A DNA stretch of 64,000 nt. Origin: Polyangiaceae bacterium. Its GTDB lineage: Bacteria > Myxococcota_A > Polyangia > Polyangiales > Polyangiaceae. How positions within the stretch are numbered: position 1 is the first letter of the stretch; every line of letters starts with the position of its first letter. Positions 9,722 through 18,805 of the stretch are shown in pieces. Both the position numbers and the translations under genes were made by a program. The DNA lies in NCBI GenBank assembly GCA_025353725.1, contig JANXOF010000037.1, positions 434,001-498,000 of the forward strand, written 5' to 3'. The notes beneath the pieces are model-generated. The model was not told where the DNA came from, searched no databases, and saw only the letters and a list, made by a program, of their open reading frames with translations.

Positions 9722-11812
9722 ATGAGTCCTGCTGCCCTCGCTTCTAACCCGCTGCTCGTCGTGCACGTACCCGTGCCTTTTCACGAGGTACGTGCCGAAC
9801 ACATCGGACCGGCTGTCGACGCGCTCGTCGAGATCGCGCAAAAATCGCTTGATGCGTTAGGTACGGCGTCGCCTACTCCGAGAACGTACGCGAACACGCT
9901 CGAGGCGTTGGACCGCGCAACGCACGAACTCGATTATGCGACAACGCTCGCGAGCCATCTCGAGTCGGTCATCGGCTCGCCGGAGTTCAGAGCCGCCTTC
10001 GCGGCCGCGGTACCCAAAATTACTGCATTCTACAGCCAAATTCTGCTTTCCGAGCCGCTCTACAAAGCGGTACGCGACTTCGCCGACACGGCCGAAGCGT
10101 CGACGTTGGACGCACCCCGGCGCCGGCATCTTACGAAAACGCTCGCCGACTTTCGCCGCAACGGTGCCGAACTCGGCTCTGCGGGAAAGAAAAGACTCGC
10201 TGAAATCGACGTCGCCCTGTCCGAACTCACCCTTAAATTCGCTCAAAACGTCGTTGATTCGACGTCCGCGTTCGAACTTCTCCTTGAGGAGAGCGACGCC
10301 GCACGTTTGGACGGCCTGCCCGAGGGCGCACTCGATGGCGCGCGAAAAAGCGCTCAAGAGAAGGGGAAAACTGGCTTCCGACTTACTCTCCAAGCGCCGA
10401 GTTATGGGCCCGTGATGACGTTCGTTCGTGACAGAGGTCTCCGCGAGACGCTCTACCGCGCGCACGTCACGCGCGCGTCGGGGTCAGGTCCGGGCGGACC
10501 CGAGCGCGACAATCGAGGAATCATCCAGGATGTGCTCGCCCTTCGCCGTGAGAAGGCGCATTTGCTCGGGTTCGCGCACTTTGCCGATCTTGCCATTGAC
10601 GACCGCATGGCAAAAACGGGCGAGGCCGCCTTGGCATTTGTCTCCATGCTTCGCGACCGGCTGACTGCGGGTTTCGCGCGCGAGAACGCCGAGCTCACGG
10701 CGTTTGCGCAGCGTGGCGGCCACGAGGGCCCGCTCGAGCCGTGGGACCTGACGTTTTGGGCCGAGGCGCAGCGCCGCGCGCTTTTTGACTTCGATGAAGA
10801 AACGCTTCGTCCATACTTTCCTCTCGATCGCGTGACGCGCGGACTCTTCGAGATAGCGACGAGCCTCTACGGTGTGCGCATTGAGCGCGACCCCACCTTG
10901 AAGGTTTGGCACGAGGAGGTGACCGGTTGGTCAGTGACCGACGAAAGCGGGGCTCGACTAGGTGGTTTCTATCTCGACCTCTTCCCGCGCGAAACGAAAC
11001 GCGACGGCGCGTGGATGGCCGGCGTGGTCGACAGGATGCCCGGGACTCATCAGGAGCTCGAGAATATCGCGATCGTCGTTGGCAATATGACGCCGTCGCG
11101 CACGCCCGGAAAGGCCGCACTCCTCAATCATCGCGAAGTCGAGACACTCTTTCACGAGTTCGGTCACATGATGCATCACGTTCTGTCGGACGTGGCGATT
11201 CGCGGTCTGGCGGGCACGCGTGTGGCCAGCGACTTCGTCGAACTCCCTTCGATGATCATGGAAAACTGGTGCTGGCAGCCCGAAGCTCTCGACCGGTTTG
11301 CGGGCCATTTCGAGTCCGGTGCGTCCATTCCTTTTGATGTGAAGAAGCGCATGCTCGAAGCGCGAACGTACCGTGCGGCCAACGCGCTCATGCGCCAGTT
11401 GGGCTTCTCGACGCTCGATCTGCTGCTCCATACGTCCTACGATTCTGCGAAGGACGGCGACGTGATGGCTTACGCCCGTGCCGTTTCTGCCGACTTCTCG
11501 CCCGTCTCAGCGCCGCCGGAGTACGCGATGCTGGCGTCGTTCTCTCACCTTTTCGGTTCGGCGTATGGCTACGCCGCCGGGTATTATTCCTACCAATGGT
11601 CGGAGGTGCTCGAGGCCGATGCGTTCGGCAAGTTTCGCGAGGGCGGAATCCTCAGCCGTGAGGTGGGCGACCGCTTTCGTCGCACGATTCTCGCGCGCGG
11701 CGACACCGACGACCCCGCGGCTCTCTATCGTGCATTTCTCGGTCGCGAGCCGGACGTGGCGGCCCTCCTCGAGCGGCTCGGCATCGCTTCTCGTATGGCG
11801 TCGATGTCGTGA
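9722..11812 (+). CDS. M3-family metallopeptidase (oligopeptidase A-like)
   Basis: HEFGHMMHH zinc motif (LFHEFGHMMHHVLSD), ~696 aa. Confidence 0.93.
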   Translation: MSPAALASNPLLVVHVPVPFHEVRAEHIGPAVDALVEIAQKSLDALGTASPTPRTYANTLEALDRATHELDYATTLASHLESVIGSPEFRAAFAAAVPKITAFYSQILLSEPLYKAVRDFADTAEASTLDAPRRRHLTKTLADFRRNGAELGSAGKKRLAEIDVALSELTLKFAQNVVDSTSAFELLLEESDAARLDGLPEGALDGARKSAQEKGKTGFRLTLQAPSYGPVMTFVRDRGLRETLYRAHVTRASGSGPGGPERDNRGIIQDVLALRREKAHLLGFAHFADLAIDDRMAKTGEAALAFVSMLRDRLTAGFARENAELTAFAQRGGHEGPLEPWDLTFWAEAQRRALFDFDEETLRPYFPLDRVTRGLFEIATSLYGVRIERDPTLKVWHEEVTGWSVTDESGARLGGFYLDLFPRETKRDGAWMAGVVDRMPGTHQELENIAIVVGNMTPSRTPGKAALLNHREVETLFHEFGHMMHHVLSDVAIRGLAGTRVASDFVELPSMIMENWCWQPEALDRFAGHFESGASIPFDVKKRMLEARTYRAANALMRQLGFSTLDLLLHTSYDSAKDGDVMAYARAVSADFSPVSAPPEYAMLASFSHLFGSAYGYAAGYYSYQWSEVLEADAFGKFREGGILSREVGDRFRRTILARGDTDDPAALYRAFLGREPDVAALLERLGIASRMASMS

Positions 11813-11901
11813 TTCGAACGCGTGACGCGCGGCGAGGAGCCATGATTGTAGGTGTTTTGTCGTCAAAGCGCGACGGTCCACTCCTTGCTCGAAGAGTCCC
11901 T

Positions 11902-12867
11902 ATGAGTCGCACGCACCTCTCCGCTTTCATGATCGCCGCGTCGATCGCCACGCTCCTTCCTCACGTGGCTTACGCGCAAGACCCGGCATCGCCCGCGCTT
12001 CCGTCGCCGCACGCGGTCCCCGTGGGTCCCTCAGCAGCGGTTACTCCGCCACCGCTCGTCCCGTTGACGGCGGAGGCGCAAATCGTAAAAGCCCGAGGCG
12101 GCTATGCGTGTGCCGTCACCGATCGCGGTGGAGTAGATGAAAACGATCTCCGAACGACCGCGGAAATCGTCTGTCAGGAGCTTGCGAAACAGAAAGCCCC
12201 CGTCGGGCGATACACGATTCGTTTCGGACGCCTCGGTAGCCGAACGCGTTTGGTCGTTGCCAATGATGCCGATGAACGCGAAGTCTGGCTCGGCGGAATT
12301 GACGAGGTGGCGGTGGCGACGCCGCGCGTCGTGGCGGCGCTTGTGCAGCACAAGACGTTGGCCGACACGGAGGGTGTCAACTCGGTCCTTGCGCTCGAGG
12401 CCACCACGCCGCGCAATAAGCCTGGTCAACTCTCCCTGGCGCTTACGCTCTTCGGGGCGACCACGGCCTTTGCTTCGACCGGAGTATCGTCGGGGGTTGG
12501 CCTCGGATTCAACTACCGGACGCCGCGTTTTGGAGTTTTCACGGAAGGTCGACTGGGTGGGATCGGTAGCGCATCGAAGAAGCTTGTGGAGGCTTCGCTG
12601 GGGATCGGTGGCCACGCGTATCTGAACGAAGAAGACTTGTCTCCGTTCGCCGGAGGAGGCTTTCAGGTCGTGAGCTACAGCATTGCCGGGGAGTCTACGC
12701 AAGCCTCTGGTATCGGCACGTTTGCGGAGATCGGAATCGCGGGTTTTCGTACGAATAAGGTCGGCGTCGCCGCTTCGGTTCGAGCTGCCTTCCCGTTGTT
12801 TGAATTCAACAATAGTCGAGGGTACGTTGTGCCTTTGACCTTGAACGTCGGCATATCGTTTCACTGA
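11902..12867 (+). CDS. Hypothetical exported, outer-membrane-like protein
   Basis: MSRTHLSAFMIAASIATLLPHVAYAQ signal peptide; Gly/aromatic C-terminal half ending NVGISFH, typical of a beta-barrel. Confidence 0.6.
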   Translation: MSRTHLSAFMIAASIATLLPHVAYAQDPASPALPSPHAVPVGPSAAVTPPPLVPLTAEAQIVKARGGYACAVTDRGGVDENDLRTTAEIVCQELAKQKAPVGRYTIRFGRLGSRTRLVVANDADEREVWLGGIDEVAVATPRVVAALVQHKTLADTEGVNSVLALEATTPRNKPGQLSLALTLFGATTAFASTGVSSGVGLGFNYRTPRFGVFTEGRLGGIGSASKKLVEASLGIGGHAYLNEEDLSPFAGGGFQVVSYSIAGESTQASGIGTFAEIGIAGFRTNKVGVAASVRAAFPLFEFNNSRGYVVPLTLNVGISFH

Positions 12868-12912
12868 ATCGAGACGCGCGCGTGGCGACGTCGAGCGTCC
12901 AAAGGGTTTTAT

Positions 12913-13821
12913 CTAACGTAGAGACGCGCGGGTCGGGCACTCGCCATCCCCTTGATAGTCGCCGAACGTTCGCAATTGCGTATCGACGTAGTCGTAAACG
13001 GTAATCTTGCCGTCCATGTCTTGGTCGGTTACGGACGTTAAGTCGTAGGGGGGCTGGGGAAGGGCCGTGACGACGTCGCACCCTTTGAGCTCTTCGAGCG
13101 TTAGGTCGTTGTTCGCGTCCTTGTCGCAGATTTGCAGCCACTGCGCGAGGCGCTTCGTTATTTCGACGCCTTGCGTGACGTTGTCGAAGTACTGATGGTC
13201 CCCGTGCAGCGTCGGTTTGACCTGGACGGTACCTCCGGCCGGTACGGCGAAGCCAGAAATGCCGTCCGGACTCGAGCAGTCATCGAACGACGTTCCGGCT
13301 TTGAAGCCCCACTTAAAGGCGACCGTCTTTCCGCTCTTTGCGCCAGAACCCTCAAAGTAGACAGAATAGCCGTTCGCTATCATAAAATCGGCGTCGGCTT
13401 GCGCGGTCGGTGCAAGCGCTTTTGCCCCCGCTTTCGCGTTAGGAATATCGTAGCCAAACTTGTCCCAGCGGACGGCCGCGAGTCCCGTGAACTCCTTCGC
13501 GACGTAACCGCTTGTTGGAGCGGACTTGAGGTCCAAGATGTAGACGGTCGGGTCTGTGACCGCGTCTCCGTTGTCTGTTCGCCTCGCGCGAAAGTTACCT
13601 ATCGCGACGAGGTATCGACTGTATCTGACCGTCCAACCGTCTTGAACATTTTCAGGTCCATTGCCCGGTTCGAGGCCATTCGCTATCGAATCCTCGGGGA
13701 GAACGAAGATTTGGACAGCGCCCGTAGCGCCGGTGCCTGTCCCACCGTCAGTTTTTGAGGCACACGCCGCGATGACGAAAAGCGCAGTTATCGCACTTAT
13801 CGTTTTTGTTCGACTCATCAT
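12913..13821 (-). CDS. Lipoprotein with EF-hand-like motifs, third gene of the TonB-receptor operon
   Basis: MMSRTKTISAITALFVIAACASKTDGG lipobox; DKDANNDLTLEEL and DQDMDGKITVYDYV EF-hand-like loops. Confidence 0.7.
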   Translation of the reverse strand: MMSRTKTISAITALFVIAACASKTDGGTGTGATGAVQIFVLPEDSIANGLEPGNGPENVQDGWTVRYSRYLVAIGNFRARRTDNGDAVTDPTVYILDLKSAPTSGYVAKEFTGLAAVRWDKFGYDIPNAKAGAKALAPTAQADADFMIANGYSVYFEGSGAKSGKTVAFKWGFKAGTSFDDCSSPDGISGFAVPAGGTVQVKPTLHGDHQYFDNVTQGVEITKRLAQWLQICDKDANNDLTLEELKGCDVVTALPQPPYDLTSVTDQDMDGKITVYDYVDTQLRTFGDYQGDGECPTRASLR

Positions 13822-13832
13822 TGAGGTAGCTC

Positions 13833-14564
13833 CTAGGGCGTAGCGACTGGGTCTTGGCTTTCGGACCACGCGAACGTGATCGGCGAAAGATTCTTGAGTC
13901 CGACGAGGATGGCATTGTGCGCGCTCGACCCGGGAGCTATCACGAGGTCTCGCTCTCCGGTCAAAGCGACGGCGTCAAAGTCTACCTGTTTGAGCCAGGC
14001 TGCTGGCTCGAGGACGATTGCGAGACGTCCGTTGGCGGGTTGAACCGCAGCCTTCGCCGGGGCGGTAGAGATCGCGTTCTGTCCTTGAAATTGAGGTACA
14101 ACGTCGATGTCGGCGCGGAACGTCACGCTCACAGCGCCCCGTTTCGCAACGCCCTCGAGTTGTATCGAGTGCCCCCCCGGAAGCGCAGGTGCGGGCGTGG
14201 CCGCACGTTGCGTATCGAACCAGGAAATACCCAAATCATAAGACACGCTTTGGATGGCGCCTGAAAAGCCATGGACGCGACCGAGAAATTGCGGAGTCGA
14301 TGCGAGTGCATTGACGACGGTGACGCCGCGAACTTCGGCGACGGAGCTTTCGCAGAGCGTAGAGGAACCCGACGCCGCCGCGCAAAAGTAGAACGGGCCA
14401 AGCGCGACGTCCGCGCGAGTCAGCGTGATGGACCACGCGCCGGCCGCCGCGACGCCGTTACCGCGCGCGACGGCGACGGCGTCATAGGCTATCGGAGCTT
14501 GCGACGCATCGATGCAAGCCGTAAGCGCGAGGAGTGCAAAGGCGGTGAGTGGAGATACGTTCAT
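13833..14564 (-). CDS. Hypothetical lipoprotein, second gene of the TonB-receptor operon
   Basis: MNVSPLTAFALLALTACIDASQAP lipobox; ATG overlaps the receptor stop (ATGA at 14561-14564). Confidence 0.7.
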   Translation of the reverse strand: MNVSPLTAFALLALTACIDASQAPIAYDAVAVARGNGVAAAGAWSITLTRADVALGPFYFCAAASGSSTLCESSVAEVRGVTVVNALASTPQFLGRVHGFSGAIQSVSYDLGISWFDTQRAATPAPALPGGHSIQLEGVAKRGAVSVTFRADIDVVPQFQGQNAISTAPAKAAVQPANGRLAIVLEPAAWLKQVDFDAVALTGERDLVIAPGSSAHNAILVGLKNLSPITFAWSESQDPVATP

Positions 14565-17185
14565 AGGTAAAGTGTGACGCTCGCGAGTAGTGTCCGAGGC
14601 GCTCCCGCGCTGACATGACGCGCGGGGATACGCGACGGTACGGCCGTGGATTGCCAATTGGAAACGAACGCGTACTCCGTGTCGGCGTAGCGAGAATCGA
14701 GCAAGTTCATAGCGTCGAACGACACTTCGAGCCAATCTCTCCTCACCGACGCGGCGACATCGAACAAGAAGACCGGCTGCGAGGTTTGTCCGTACGGCAG
14801 CGGCCGAGACGAAAGGAACGTCGTCCCGTAGCCGGCTTTCCAGTTTAGCGACTTTCCGAACGCGCGGCCTGCGGTTCGGGTCAGCGCGACGTCGCTGCGC
14901 ACCAAAAGCGGTGGAACATAAGGCAGTGATTGACCCGATACGAACGCGGGCGAGGGGTTTGCGGGCGTTGCCGCGGGGGGAGAGTCGAGGGTCGCGTTCA
15001 CGTACGTCGCACTTAGCGATACCGTGGCCCAATCGGCGGGATTGGCCAATACGTGACCTACGAGTCCGCGCCGCGTCGTCGGGCCGATGCGGGCGAGGCG
15101 ACCTTCCTGGGGTGAAAACGCGAGGTCGTAGGAGAGATCCGTCTCGTAGGCGACCGCGCTAAGCGAAAGAGCGTCGCCATCACGCACGGTGACCCCAACT
15201 TCGTAGCTTTTGACTTTGGCGAACGGGGCCTGCTCTCCCTCATCGAGTTGGCGAGCCTGCGGAGACCGGTATCCCTCACCGTACGAAGCTGAAACGCGAA
15301 GCCACGTGGTGGGGTGAGCGTCGACCGTAGCGCGCGGCCCAAACGCGATGCCGCTGGCCGTTCGGCGAAATCCAGGGATGTGATTTTTCTTCTGGAAAGC
15401 GGGGATAAAGTTCCCGAGCTTGTCGTCGATATCGAAAAACAGAAGGTCGGCGCGCGCACCGGCCTTGACTCGCACGAAACGTGAGATGTCGACGTGCGCG
15501 TCGCCGAAAACGCCTACGTCCGTCATCTTTAGCTCTGCGTCATCGCGCATGTCCCACGTCTCGTTTTGAGGCGATTGAAGGAGATTCTGAGCTTGCCGTA
15601 CGCGGTGCGTACTCACTTCGGAGCCGAGCTCGTAGTGAGCTCTAATCTGCTTTGACGGCTCGAATCGCGCGCTCGAATACGAGGTAGAGCCACCGAGACC
15701 GAAGTCGTCGTTTGATTGCTCGATGAGGTCGCCGCGGCCCACCCATGTGGGTTCGAAGCGTGAGCGTTCCGTGAATCCGGTGAAGTTCGTCCGCGAACGA
15801 AAGCTCGCCAATGTCACCCACAGCGCGGCGCTCGTGTGCGAGCCATCTTCACTTGCGTGTCGGTCGAGCGTGAGACCGAGCTGCGTGCGTGACGTGCCTG
15901 CGGACTGAGCGCGAGCCGAAGGGTCTGCGTAGGCGTCGTAAAGGCCTAAACGGCCGGCCTCGATGTCGTCTCGCCGCACGACGCCGGCGATGTTCGAGCG
16001 CGCCGCGTACGCCCCGAGATGCAACACGGCGGCAACGTCATACGGAAGGTTGAATCGGTACTGGCCTACGGCGCCGCCTGAAATGCCTCCGCGCGTGCCG
16101 TTGCCGAAACCCTCCGTTTGGCGGAACGTCGCGGCGCCGAAGGTTTCCTCGGGTTGGTCGCTTGGTGCCCAAACGGCGACGATGCGCTTGGTATCAAACG
16201 AGCCGTAGGTGAGTTTCACGCGCGAGCGCCGTTCCTCTACGCCCAGGTCGTACGAGGCGCTGCCCGCGACCGCGAAGTCGCCTTGCCGCGGGTCGTACAC
16301 GCCCTCGATGACGCGAATTTGCCTAACGGTTTCGGGGATCACGAGATTGAGGTCGGCATAACCCTGGCCGTGGATATGCGAAGGCTGGTTCATCGGAATA
16401 CCCGCGACGCGCAGCTCGACGTCTTGCCCGTGATCGGCGTCGAAGCCGCGAAGGTAAATGCGCTGAGCGATGGCCTCGCCCTCGGGATGAGCGATGTACA
16501 CGCCCGGAGCCGTCGCAAGTAGATCTGCACCAGACCCGTGTGGCGCCGCGGTCAAAAGTGGGCGTGAGACTCGAAAATCGGACACGCCGCGGCTCGGTGG
16601 GTTTGGTCGACCCGTCACGCGTACTTCCGCAGTGGTCGACCCTTTTTCCGCCGCAGCGCCGTCACTCTCCGTGGACGCGGCGTGTGGCTCCAGCACCGCG
16701 TCATCGTGGGGCTTCGCGACAGGCTCGACGAGTTCGGGCGGAGGCGCGGGCGGCGCGAAGTGAAAGGGTACGCGAATGCGGCTCGCGAGCGATTTGCCAT
16801 TCTTCTTCGCAGGCACGAACGTCCACTGACGCGCGGCGATGACGGCTGCTTCGTCGAGGTCGGCCCCACCTGATTGGAGGACATCGACTTTCGATACGTG
16901 GCCATCCGCGTCGACCGTGAGGGCGAGCATCACGTCGTCGTGCTTGCGCGCTTCCCGCGCCGACGGCGGATACTGCGCGTCGACATGCGTGATGACGGAC
17001 GGGGGAGTCACAGTCGTGCCCGCGGGTGAGGCCGGTTGTGCGAAAGCGCGTGTTGTCGCGAACCCCGGCAGCGCGACGTATGCGGGCAGTACGGCGAGTG
17101 CGGTAAAGCCCGCTCGCAACGCGCGGTGCGTCGTTGCACGCTTCATCGAATGAAAGACTGATGTACTAACGCCATTGAGTTGCAA
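14561..17185 (-). CDS. TonB-dependent receptor with N-terminal TonB C-terminal-like domain
   Basis: DAQYPPSAREARKHDDVMLALTVDADGHVSKVDVLQSGGADLDEAAVIAARQWTFVPAKKNGKSLASRIRVPFHF (TonB_C-like), then plug RVSRPLLTAAPHGSGADLLATAPGVYIAHPEGEAIAQRIYLRGFDADHG and a barrel ending in SVTLYL. The true start is probably at an internal Met (MKRATTHRALR...). Confidence 0.88.
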   Translation of the reverse strand: MQLNGVSTSVFHSMKRATTHRALRAGFTALAVLPAYVALPGFATTRAFAQPASPAGTTVTPPSVITHVDAQYPPSAREARKHDDVMLALTVDADGHVSKVDVLQSGGADLDEAAVIAARQWTFVPAKKNGKSLASRIRVPFHFAPPAPPPELVEPVAKPHDDAVLEPHAASTESDGAAAEKGSTTAEVRVTGRPNPPSRGVSDFRVSRPLLTAAPHGSGADLLATAPGVYIAHPEGEAIAQRIYLRGFDADHGQDVELRVAGIPMNQPSHIHGQGYADLNLVIPETVRQIRVIEGVYDPRQGDFAVAGSASYDLGVEERRSRVKLTYGSFDTKRIVAVWAPSDQPEETFGAATFRQTEGFGNGTRGGISGGAVGQYRFNLPYDVAAVLHLGAYAARSNIAGVVRRDDIEAGRLGLYDAYADPSARAQSAGTSRTQLGLTLDRHASEDGSHTSAALWVTLASFRSRTNFTGFTERSRFEPTWVGRGDLIEQSNDDFGLGGSTSYSSARFEPSKQIRAHYELGSEVSTHRVRQAQNLLQSPQNETWDMRDDAELKMTDVGVFGDAHVDISRFVRVKAGARADLLFFDIDDKLGNFIPAFQKKNHIPGFRRTASGIAFGPRATVDAHPTTWLRVSASYGEGYRSPQARQLDEGEQAPFAKVKSYEVGVTVRDGDALSLSAVAYETDLSYDLAFSPQEGRLARIGPTTRRGLVGHVLANPADWATVSLSATYVNATLDSPPAATPANPSPAFVSGQSLPYVPPLLVRSDVALTRTAGRAFGKSLNWKAGYGTTFLSSRPLPYGQTSQPVFLFDVAASVRRDWLEVSFDAMNLLDSRYADTEYAFVSNWQSTAVPSRIPARHVSAGAPRTLLASVTLYL

Positions 17186-17242
17186 AAGCGTTTTACCCGA
17201 ACGGCAAGGCCAGTCAAGCCACGTGCGCTCGCAAGGGCAAGG

Positions 17243-18079
17243 CTACGACGTCAGGATGACGATACGCGGCAGCGGGAGGCGCTCGATACACAAGAGCGTT
17301 TCATCCGGTACTTCGCGCCACGGTTCGTCCGTAATGCGTTCCGAGGCTACGAAGACGGCCTGGCGCCGGGGGGTCCACCGCGTTGTGATGGCGGCCCCGG
17401 GTCCCACCGAGCGCCGCTCGCGAATAGGGTCGTCCGGGCCTCGCTCGAGCACGAACAGCGACCTGCCAAACCGGTGTGCGTGCGTCGTGCGGCCATCGGA
17501 AAGCAAAAAGTTGAGTGCCCCGATCCTCGCCGCGCGTAGCTCCGCGGTGACGTCGAGGAGGAGCGCGTTGACGTCGGCCGAGCGAACGTTCGCCTCTACG
17601 CCAGAGGCCGCCAGCAGCCCTCGTTCGTCGAGGCGTGTCAGAAGATAGGCGAAGAAGAGCTCGCTGTCGGTATCACCGGTGACTTCATGAAGGCGTTTCG
17701 ATGAGCAACCCGCGCGGAGAAAATCCTGCTTGCCGACGGTTCCGTTGTGCGCGAACACCCACCCGTCACGGGCGAAAGGATGGGTATTTTCGAGGCGCGT
17801 TGGGCCAACGGTCTTTTGGCGAATGTGCGCGACGAGCAGATCGCCACGGCAACTGGCGGCAAGGGCGTGGAAGCGAACATCGAGTTCTGCTGGAACCGTA
17901 CCCTTGTGCAGACGCCAGGGCGACGACGGGGCGGCCGCATCTGTCGTGGTTCCGTGAATGGCCATTCCCCAACCGTCCGGGTGCTCTCGGGACAGCGTCG
18001 CGAGACAGCGCGGTGCGTCGGTCAGGACAAGACCGAATTCCGTGAGCTCTGAAGCGACAATAGCTAGAAAACGACACAT
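17243..18079 (-). CDS. Class II glutamine amidotransferase
   Basis: MCRFLAIVAS with Cys at position 2, HPDGWGMAIHG, LVAHIRQKTVGPTRLENTHPFARDGWVFAHNGTV, GDTDSELFFAYLL. Confidence 0.93.
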   Translation of the reverse strand: MCRFLAIVASELTEFGLVLTDAPRCLATLSREHPDGWGMAIHGTTTDAAAPSSPWRLHKGTVPAELDVRFHALAASCRGDLLVAHIRQKTVGPTRLENTHPFARDGWVFAHNGTVGKQDFLRAGCSSKRLHEVTGDTDSELFFAYLLTRLDERGLLAASGVEANVRSADVNALLLDVTAELRAARIGALNFLLSDGRTTHAHRFGRSLFVLERGPDDPIRERRSVGPGAAITTRWTPRRQAVFVASERITDEPWREVPDETLLCIERLPLPRIVILTS

Positions 18080-18114
18080 AGATAGATAGATAGATAGATG
18101 GATAGGTAGATAGA
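18080..18114. repeat. Tetranucleotide (GATA/TAGA)n microsatellite, slightly degenerate
   Basis: agatagatagatagatagatggataggtagatag read directly; abuts the 17243..18079 start codon. Confidence 0.9.
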
Positions 18115-18381
18115 AGCGTCAGGGCGCACGATGCGCTTCCGCTCCTAGAGTATGCCGCCCCGCGTCCACGCCGTCGACTTTCACGTCACGTTTCGTGGGC
18201 GTGCGATGTCCCCCAAGGGTCGTTCGTCGGCACATCCTGCGCACGCTGCGTGAATCTAGGCGCGTGCGTGCGCGTAAGCGCCTAGGCGTGACCGCCGTGA
18301 AATTCGCGACAAGTCAGCGCGTAAGGCACTCTTCGTGCTGAGCCGAAAACCCTACAATACACACGTTCTCATTGTCGCTCT

Positions 18382-18750
18382 TCACGATTCAGTGGGAAGT
18401 TGCTTTTCGCGCCAAGCACGGAAGCCGCCTGCCATTGATTTTACGTTTACGTAGCCCATGCGAACGAGGCTTTCGGCTGCCAACGCCGAGCGGAATCCTC
18501 CGCCGCAGTAAAGAACGATTTCGGTATCGAACTTCGGAATCGTTTTCTCGATGTCACGTTCGATGACTCCCTTTCCGAGGTGACGTGCACCTTCGATGCG
18601 CCCCGCGGCGAATTCGCTTTCTTCACGAACGTCGACGAGTTCGAACTTCTCGCCGCGCGCTCGGCGAGCCGCGATGTCGTCGGCCGTGACCTCGACGGTG
18701 CGTGCTCGGGCTTCTTCCGAAAGCTTCAAAAAACGAGGCGAATGATCCAT
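18382..18750 (-). CDS. Rhodanese-like domain protein
   Basis: FELVDVREESEFAAGRIEGARHLGKGVIERDIEKTIPKFDTEIVLYCGGGFRSALAAESLVRMGYVNVKSMAGGFRAW. Confidence 0.92.
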   Translation of the reverse strand: MDHSPRFLKLSEEARARTVEVTADDIAARRARGEKFELVDVREESEFAAGRIEGARHLGKGVIERDIEKTIPKFDTEIVLYCGGGFRSALAAESLVRMGYVNVKSMAGGFRAWREKQLPTES

Positions 18751-18805
18751 ACGAAACTCCTATCTCGATTGCGGTCGATGAGCGAGCGGACTAACCGGAA
18801 CGGTC

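Noticed and set aside
12031-12864. 277-aa minus ORF opposite the exported protein
   Set aside because: Arg-rich antisense ORF of the type expected in high-GC DNA; the plus-strand ORF has a signal peptide and sensible composition.
18256-18285. CTAGGCGC ... GCGCCTAG inverted repeat
   Set aside because: Only 8-bp arms in a GC-rich intergenic stretch with no nearby functional context; could be chance.
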